From Lachnospiraceae bacterium (GTDB taxonomy: Bacteria > Bacillota > Clostridia > Lachnospirales > Lachnospiraceae): a stretch of DNA of 19,727 bases. Each line of letters begins with the position of its first letter. Within the stretch, counting starts at the first letter, position 1. Location of the stretch: NCBI GenBank assembly GCA_900759225.1, contig CAAEUM010000226.1:1-19727 (forward strand), given 5' to 3'. Below, in pieces: positions 15,955 to 19,727 of the stretch. Under the pieces are notes generated by a model. The model worked only from the letters and a program-made list of their open reading frames with translations. It was not told the DNA's origin and searched no databases. Position numbers and translations under genes: made by a program.

Positions 15955-16037
15955 CCGCCACTACCACCAATAGTGACGGCTTAACGTAAGTTAAGTAAAT
16001 TGTTGTTGGGGTAAGCCGCTTCTGTGGCTCTTCCCTT
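15945..16037 (-). ncRNA. Candidate antisense antitoxin RNA
   Basis: A minus-strand promoter (16044-16072) would start a transcript near 16037, and a hairpin at 15953-15981 with AUUUUCUG after it would end it near 15945, giving about 90 nucleotides that overlap the toxin's stop and 3' region. The hairpin pairs at all 11 positions on the minus strand (one U-G), but has a C-A mismatch on the plus strand, which favours minus-strand use. Ends are estimates. Confidence 0.45.
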
Positions 16038-16041
16038 TTTT
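16014..16041 (+). terminator. Probable 3' end of toxin mRNA
   Basis: AGCCGC (16014-16019) pairs with GTGGCT (16024-16029) around a 4-base loop, followed by CTTCCCTTTTTT. The left arm is also the 3' partner of the long-range pairing with the mRNA leader (15803-15813), so the two folds compete. Confidence 0.55.
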
Positions 16042-16043
16042 AT

Positions 16044-16072
16044 AGTTTAACACATAAATTACTAAAATTCAA
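16044..16072 (-). promoter_or_regulatory. Minus-strand promoter for the antisense RNA
   Basis: On the minus strand, TTGAAT (16072-16067), 17-base spacer, TAAACT (16049-16044). The -35 box is good and the -10 box moderate. It points into the toxin 3' region. Confidence 0.45.
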
Positions 16073-16082
16073 TGAGATTATC

Positions 16083-16169
16083 GGCTGAACTGTTATTTCG
16101 CCCGCAAAAATGTAATAGTTCAGCCATACATCTTCTTGTCCGCATGAAGCGGACAGGAAGCGCCGGGCG
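16083..16169 (+). other. Structured RNA-like element of unknown role
   Basis: Two strong inverted repeats with no coding frame of interest. Stem 1: GGCTGAACTGTTA (16083-16095) with TAATAGTTCAGCC (16113-16125), 13 pairs with one G-U. Stem 2: CTTCTTGTCCGC (16132-16143) with GCGGACAGGAAG (16149-16160), 12 pairs with one G-U and a 5-base loop. In both, the odd pair is a G-U on the plus strand but a mismatch on the minus strand, so plus-strand RNA is favoured. CGCCCG in loop 1 (16099-16104) can pair with CGGGCG (16164-16169). Confidence 0.5.
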
Positions 16170-16183
16170 TTCATCCTAAACCC

Positions 16184-16217
16184 AAAAAAGAGCCACTGCC
16201 TTACCGGCAATGGCTCT
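16184..16217 (-). terminator. Terminator of the cold-shock gene
   Basis: On the minus strand AGAGCCATTGCC pairs with GGCAGTGGCTCT (one U-G), 5-base loop, followed by a U run (plus A bases 16184-16189). It lies about 94 bases past the stop. The plus strand has a C-A mismatch here, so it is mainly a minus-strand terminator. Confidence 0.88.
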
Positions 16218-16310
16218 TTCTCGCTTAATCACTTGAAATTCAGATATAACTTACTTCAACTTCTATCACTGACGATATATGTTTGAAAAAGGTACACTGT
16301 CGTTCACGGA

Positions 16311-16508
16311 TTATAACTTGGTTACGTTAGTAGCCTGAGGGCCCTTAGCTCCGTTAACTACATCGAACTCAACCTCTGCGCCCTCGTCTAAGGACTTGAA
16401 GCCTTCCATGTTCAGACCGGAGTAGTGTACGAATACATCCTTGCCTTCTTCGTCGGAAATGAATCCGTAGCCCTTCTGGTTGTTGAACCACTTAACTGTA
16501 CCTCTCAT
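16311..16508 (-). CDS. Cold-shock domain protein, CspA family
   Basis: Single-domain RNA/DNA chaperone of 65 residues, the standard length. [18 protein letters not shown] carries the RNP1 motif KGYGFI (residues 12-17); DVFVHYSGL carries RNP2 (VFVHY, 25-29). The end, [13 protein letters not shown], is typical of the family. On the minus strand, TGGAGGTATCGCA precedes the ATG at 16506-16508. It has its own promoter (16570-16598), a 5' leader of about 55 bases that is very rich in A and T, and its own terminator, so it is a single-gene unit. Such leaders often control cold induction through folding, though no known thermosensor was recognised here. Confidence 0.97.
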   Translation of the reverse strand: MRGTVKWFNNQKGYGFISDEEGKDVFVHYSGLNMEGFKSLDEGAEVEFDVVNGAKGPQATNVTKL

Positions 16509-16569
16509 TGCGATACCTCCAAAAAAATAAAAAAAGTGTTATGTTGCAAGTTATTTCACAACTGCCATA

Positions 16570-16598
16570 AGAATAGCACAAATGTTGAAATGTGTCAA
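16570..16598 (-). promoter_or_regulatory. Promoter of the cold-shock gene
   Basis: On the minus strand, TTGACA (16598-16593), 17-base spacer, TATTCT (16575-16570). Expected start near 16563. Confidence 0.82.
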
Positions 16599-16661
16599 AC
16601 ATTTTTCGCGGGTTTTACAGCAGTTTTATGGCATGTTTTCTGACGGCAAAAGAGGACAGAA

Positions 16662-17576
16662 TCAGGCGCCTTTTGGGCTCCAGTAATCAGTGGCAAGCTC
16701 AATGAAGCGCCGGGCTCCGCGGCTTAAATAATTGTCCTTGTTGCAGCAGGCTGCCATATGCCAGGTAGGCCGGGAGGGAAGGTGAAAAAAGGTGACGCCC
16801 TCCGGGTGCTTTCTGGCATAGTAGCCGGGAATCAGGCCGCAGCAAAGGTTGTTTTTGATCATGGTCAGGATGGCCTCTGTGCTGGAGGTTTCAAAGAGGA
16901 CATCAGGAATAATGTCAGCCTCCTTGAAAATAGAATCTACCATGGAACGGATGGTGGATTCCCGGTACATCAGCACAAAGGGCTCATAGCGCAGCTTCCG
17001 GATATCCAGGGTAGCTGTTTTGGCACCGTTTCTGGCAGCCTGGCGGCAGACCGGATGGAGGGAGGGAACGGCCAGGAAAATTTCCTCATCCATTAAGGTT
17101 ATATAGGAATCGGCAGTCATGTCCTTATCCTGAAGTGTCATGAACCCAATATCCAGGGCCCCCTGGGAAATCAGCTGCTGCTGCCTGTGGACGCTGAGCT
17201 CCATGGGCTCCACTACAATATTGGGGTACTCCCGGTGAAAAAGAGGGTATACGTTGGAAAACATGGTGATTCCGCGGCCTGGGGTAAAGCCGATGGAGAG
17301 GTGGCCGCTTTTCGTCTTTTCTATATCATGGATCTTATTGTAGGTTTCCCGCTTGATACGCAGCATTTCACGTGCATTTTCCAGATATACAAGACCTGCC
17401 TCTGTTGGATGCCAGTCTGTGCGGGAGCGGTAGAACAGCTTGCAGCCCAGCTCCTTTTCCAGCTTTAAAAGCTGCTGGTTTAAGGCGGACTGGGTTAAAA
17501 ACAGCTTTGCAGCTGCCCGGGTAATATTCTTTTCTTCTGCAATTTTTAAAATATATTCAATCTGTTTTGTGTCCAT
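16662..17576 (-). CDS. LysR-family transcriptional regulator
   Basis: Regulator of 304 residues. N-terminal winged HTH: MDTKQIEYILKIAEEKNITRAAAKLFLTQSALNQQLLKLEKELG in residues 1-44 is the LysR signature, and RSRTDWHPTEAGLVYLENA continues it. A linker helix leads to the ligand-binding domain (about 90-300) with HLSIGFTPGRG, LDIGFMTL and CCGLIPGYYA. The start ATG at 17574-17576 follows GGGAGGGC on the minus strand; the frame runs 79 codons further but without a usable site or LysR homology. It is divergent from the DUF5662 gene, with 227 bases between the two starts, the usual LysR position for controlling a neighbour. The effector is unknown. Confidence 0.95.
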   Translation of the reverse strand: MDTKQIEYILKIAEEKNITRAAAKLFLTQSALNQQLLKLEKELGCKLFYRSRTDWHPTEAGLVYLENAREMLRIKRETYNKIHDIEKTKSGHLSIGFTPGRGITMFSNVYPLFHREYPNIVVEPMELSVHRQQQLISQGALDIGFMTLQDKDMTADSYITLMDEEIFLAVPSLHPVCRQAARNGAKTATLDIRKLRYEPFVLMYRESTIRSMVDSIFKEADIIPDVLFETSSTEAILTMIKNNLCCGLIPGYYARKHPEGVTFFHLPSRPTWHMAACCNKDNYLSRGARRFIELATDYWSPKGA

Positions 17577-17723
17577 AAAAGCAGCCCTCCCAAGCTCATG
17601 CAGGCTATGTTGTATCAGTTTGGCCATACAGCTTCCCATGGCTGAACTGTTACTATTTATAGCATGAGGCCAGGGGGATGTCAATGGGCCTGAAGGCGGC
17701 CTGGGGACGGCTTTTTGACGCAC

Positions 17724-17752
17724 TTGCGGGGCCAATGGGAGTGTGCTATACT
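17724..17752 (+). promoter_or_regulatory. Promoter of the DUF5662 gene
   Basis: TATACT at 17747-17752 with upstream TGC (extended -10), and a weak TTGCGG at 17724-17729 spaced by 17 bases. The weak -35 would suit activation by a bound regulator such as the divergent LysR protein. Confidence 0.6.
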
Positions 17753-17803
17753 TGCTGGTAACAAAAAAGGCAGAAAGGATCAGAAAGGAACGGCAGGAAG
17801 CAT

Positions 17804-18349
17804 ATGAAGGCAATCAATATATGGCGCCACTTCTGCACCATAACAAGGCACAGGCATCTGGTGAGGAAGCATTGTTTTAAAGTAGGATTATACTGGCAGG
17901 GGCTTACCCATGATCTATCAAAATACAGCCCGGAGGAATTCTGGACCGGGGTGCGCTACTATCAGGGTACCCGGAGCCCTAATGCAGCAGAGAGGGAGGC
18001 GATCGGGTACTCCAGGGCATGGCTGCATCATAAAGGGCGCAATAAACACCACTATGAGTACTGGGTGGATATTTCCCTGCATAAGGAAGAGGGGCTTGTG
18101 GGAAATAAAATGCCGGTGCGGTATGTGGCAGAAATGGTCTGCGACCGGATTGCAGCCTGTGAGGTATATAGGGGAAAGGATTATACCCCGTCTGCGCCTC
18201 TTGAGTATTATGAGCACACAAAAAAATATATCACGATCCACCCGGAAACAAGGGCCCTTCTGGAAAAGGTACTGATCATGCTCAGTAAAGAGGGGGAAGA
18301 GGCAGCCTACGCATATCTGCGAAGCCTGTTAAAGAAGGGGAGCTACTAA
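17804..18349 (+). CDS. DUF5662 family protein (181 aa)
   Basis: Cytoplasmic protein of unknown function that I assign to DUF5662 from its length and motifs. It has GLTHDLSKYSPEEFW (33-47) with a His-Asp pair, and WLHHKGRNKHHYEYWVD (73-89) with two His pairs, followed by MVCDRIAACEVYRGKDY. The spacing of His and His-Asp residues is like that of metal-binding HD-type hydrolases, but no such activity is shown. The start follows GGCAGGAAG. It is divergent from lysR; the DMT gene begins 72 bases downstream, with no terminator between them, so the two may be read together. Confidence 0.8.
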   Translation: MKAINIWRHFCTITRHRHLVRKHCFKVGLYWQGLTHDLSKYSPEEFWTGVRYYQGTRSPNAAEREAIGYSRAWLHHKGRNKHHYEYWVDISLHKEEGLVGNKMPVRYVAEMVCDRIAACEVYRGKDYTPSAPLEYYEHTKKYITIHPETRALLEKVLIMLSKEGEEAAYAYLRSLLKKGSY

Positions 18350-18421
18350 AAAGGGAATAGGATTCAGCTTTTCTGGAAAAACTGGATAAAAGAGACAGTA
18401 CGCACAGAAAGGCGGTTAAAT

Positions 18422-18847
18422 ATGGGGATTTTAGTGGCATTGCTTTCCGGAGCACTTATGAGTATCCAGGGGGTGCTTAATACGGCAGTTACAAAACAGA
18501 CCAGCGTGTGGGTGGCAGCAGGATGGGTTCAGCTTACGGCTTTTTTTGCCTGCATCCTGCTGTGGATGGTTTCCGGCCGGCAGCCAGTAGGCGGGCTTTT
18601 GCAGGTGGCGCCTAAATACCTGCTTTTAGGAGGGATCCTTGGTGCATTTATTACCTATACGGTGATACAGAGCGTAACAGGGCTGGGGCCTGCCAGGGCC
18701 GCTCTTCTCATAGTAACCGCACAGATCCTGGTGGCCTATGTAATAGAGCTCTTTGGCCTTTTTGGAATAGAGCGGGCCGCCTTCTCCTGGAGGAAGGCAG
18801 TGGGGATCCTCGTTGCGATTGTGGGAATTGTGATCTTTGAGCGGTAA
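18422..18847 (+). CDS. DMT-family small membrane protein (YdcZ/DUF606-like)
   Basis: Integral membrane protein of 141 residues with five hydrophobic segments: LVALLSGALMSIQGVLNTAV, then WVQLTAFFACILLWMVSG, YLLLGGILGAFITYTVI, ARAALLIVTAQILVAYVIEL and AVGILVAIVGIVIF. The GxxxxxQGxxN start and the ALLIVTAQI segment fit the DUF606/YdcZ branch of drug/metabolite transporters, which are half-size and work as dimers. ATG 18422 follows AAAGGCGG. No transported compound can be inferred. It lies between DUF5662 and comEA, all on the plus strand. Confidence 0.87.
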   Translation: MGILVALLSGALMSIQGVLNTAVTKQTSVWVAAGWVQLTAFFACILLWMVSGRQPVGGLLQVAPKYLLLGGILGAFITYTVIQSVTGLGPARAALLIVTAQILVAYVIELFGLFGIERAAFSWRKAVGILVAIVGIVIFER

Positions 18848-18884
18848 ACGGATACTTTTTCAGATAAAATCTTGGAAAATTGGC

Positions 18885-18913
18885 TTGTATTTGCAGGCCC
18901 TTTCCGATAGAAT
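18885..18913 (+). promoter_or_regulatory. Candidate promoter of the comEA-like gene
   Basis: TTGTAT at 18885-18890, 17-base spacer, TAGAAT at 18908-18913. The -10 box is good, the -35 box moderate. Start expected near 18920, about 45 bases before the ATG. Confidence 0.6.
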
Positions 18914-18965
18914 AATAGTATCAGGCTGAGATGGTGCCCGCAGAATAAGGAGGACACCGTTTAAG

Positions 18966-19673
18966 ATGAAACATGATACACTGAAAAAAAGGAAAATACG
19001 GCTGTTGGCGGTATGTATGCTGGCTGCAGGCATATGCTACAGCTGTAAAAATCCTCGGGAGGCCTTAAATTTAGGGCAGCAGGAGATACTAGAGGAATCA
19101 GAGGCTTTTGGTGCACGGGAGGAGCTTTCAGAAGGGGAAGACGGGGCGGATAAGATCACCGAAAGATATTCTGAAGCTTCGGAGGAAATGACGGAAGCAG
19201 AAGCCCTTATCTGTGTCCATGTCTGTGGCTGCGTCAAATATCCCGGAGTATATGAGCTCCCTCAAAACAGCCGCGTTTATGAGGCGATTGAGGCGGCAGG
19301 CGGTTTTACGGAGGAAGGCGCCAGGGATTTTCTAAATCTGGCTATGGAGCTGGAGGATACCATGAAGGTAGAAGTACCGGGGCTTGAACAGATAGAGCAG
19401 TGGAAGAGGGAAGGGAAGCTTTCCCAGGCTGGTTTTCCAGTCAGCAGCCTTCCGGAAGCCGCCTATGGAGATAAGCAGGCAGCTCTGGTAAACTTAAATA
19501 CTGCATCTATGGAGGAGCTTATGACCCTTAAGGGCATAGGGGAATCAAGGGCCGGTGATATTATCCGGTACCGGCAGGAGGCAGGCGGTTTTCAGGCGAT
19601 TGAAGATATTATGAATGTGCCGGGTATTAAGGAAGGGGCCTTTGAAAAAATAAAGGACTATATTACAGTGTGA
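18966..19673 (+). CDS. comEA: ComEA-like DNA-binding protein (SLBB + helix-hairpin-helix)
   Basis: Membrane-anchored extracellular DNA receptor of the competence type, 235 residues. Basic start and hydrophobic segment (about 12-24, LLAVCMLAAGICY) form the anchor. A long acidic linker (about 38-78) follows, then a SLBB domain (82-138: VHVCGCVKYPGVYELP, AGGFTEEG) and a ComEA helix-hairpin-helix domain (173-234: VNLNTASMEELMTLKGIGES, GGFQAIEDIMNVPGI). In this family the HhH part binds double-stranded DNA and passes it to ComEC. GGAGG lies about 12 bases before ATG 18966, slightly far. A Cys at 27 is not in a good lipobox, so a transmembrane anchor is favoured. comEC is not in the window; it could lie to the right, past 19727. 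Confidence 0.9.
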   Translation: MKHDTLKKRKIRLLAVCMLAAGICYSCKNPREALNLGQQEILEESEAFGAREELSEGEDGADKITERYSEASEEMTEAEALICVHVCGCVKYPGVYELPQNSRVYEAIEAAGGFTEEGARDFLNLAMELEDTMKVEVPGLEQIEQWKREGKLSQAGFPVSSLPEAAYGDKQAALVNLNTASMEELMTLKGIGESRAGDIIRYRQEAGGFQAIEDIMNVPGIKEGAFEKIKDYITV

Positions 19674-19727
19674 ATGTGGGGGTTAAATATTGTTTAGCCC
19701 TGATATTATATGATTTTATAGCGGTGG

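Noticed and set aside
15719..15973. 84-codon plus-strand frame across the toxin region
   Set aside because: It starts upstream of the toxin promoter, so the predicted mRNA could not encode it. It has no ribosome site and no domain; the 29-codon frame within it has all expected signals.
15690..16310. CRISPR array or insertion-sequence remnant, because of the many repeats in this interval
   Set aside because: The repeats are inverted, of different sequence and length, with no regular spacer pattern, no transposase fragment and no flanking target duplication that I can see.
17577..17813. 79-residue N-terminal extension of the LysR protein
   Set aside because: LysR proteins start at the HTH; MDTKQIEY with GGGAGGGC upstream is the proper start. 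The extension overlaps the divergent promoter region and the start of the DUF5662 gene.
19674..19727. Terminator after the comEA-like gene (GGGTTAAA/TTTAGCCC)
   Set aside because: The 8-pair stem has a G-U pair, is AT-rich and has no T run after it before the window ends, so it is not called as a terminator.

Overview
The window looks like chromosome from a gut-type Clostridia, most likely Lachnospiraceae. This is inferred from the gene families (GPH sugar symporter with GH2/GH3 enzymes, DUF1540, SEC-C, DUF5662, short holin-like toxin), from strong GGAGG ribosome sites, and from promoters with clear TTGACA/TATAAT boxes. No taxonomic marker gene is present, so the placement is tentative. No insertion sequence, phage gene, tRNA, rRNA or CRISPR array was seen.

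Layout. (1) 1-5315, plus strand: a sugar operon of a GH2 beta-galactosidase-like enzyme (5' end cut by the window), a GPH-family cation:sugar symporter and a cytoplasmic GH3 beta-glycosidase. Gaps are about 21 bases, and a bidirectional terminator shared with a small minus-strand DUF1540 gene closes the operon. (2) 5667-8119: housekeeping genes, namely a SEC-C motif protein with its own promoter and terminator, then a SAM methyltransferase followed by the redox chaperone Hsp33 (hslO). (3) 8120-15688: an AT-rich leader with a strong promoter and operator-like palindromes, then six plus-strand genes: BMP/PnrA-type lipoprotein, double-NBD ABC ATPase, two permeases, GntR/FCD regulator, and an amidohydrolase of the adenine deaminase family, closed by a terminator. 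The layout suggests import of a nucleoside or purine-like compound, deamination inside the cell, and local control. The amidohydrolase lacks several motifs that typical adenine deaminases have, so the true substrate is open. (4) 15690-16217: a stretch that looks empty but appears to hold a type I toxin-antitoxin locus. It has a 29-residue membrane toxin with a leader that can hide its own ribosome site, a perfect 11-base pairing between the two ends of the mRNA, and a probable antisense RNA on the minus strand. Next to it is a structured element of unknown role. (5) 16184-19727: a minus-strand cold-shock gene with its own promoter and terminator, a minus-strand LysR regulator divergent from a DUF5662 gene, a small DMT-type membrane protein, and a ComEA-like DNA-binding protein.

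The parts most worth a second look are the divergent adenine-deaminase-like enzyme with its dedicated transporter, the toxin/antisense locus, the structured RNA-like element beside it, and strong hairpins placed just inside the coding starts of the symporter and GH3 genes. All claims come from reading the sequence. No database search or folding program was run.
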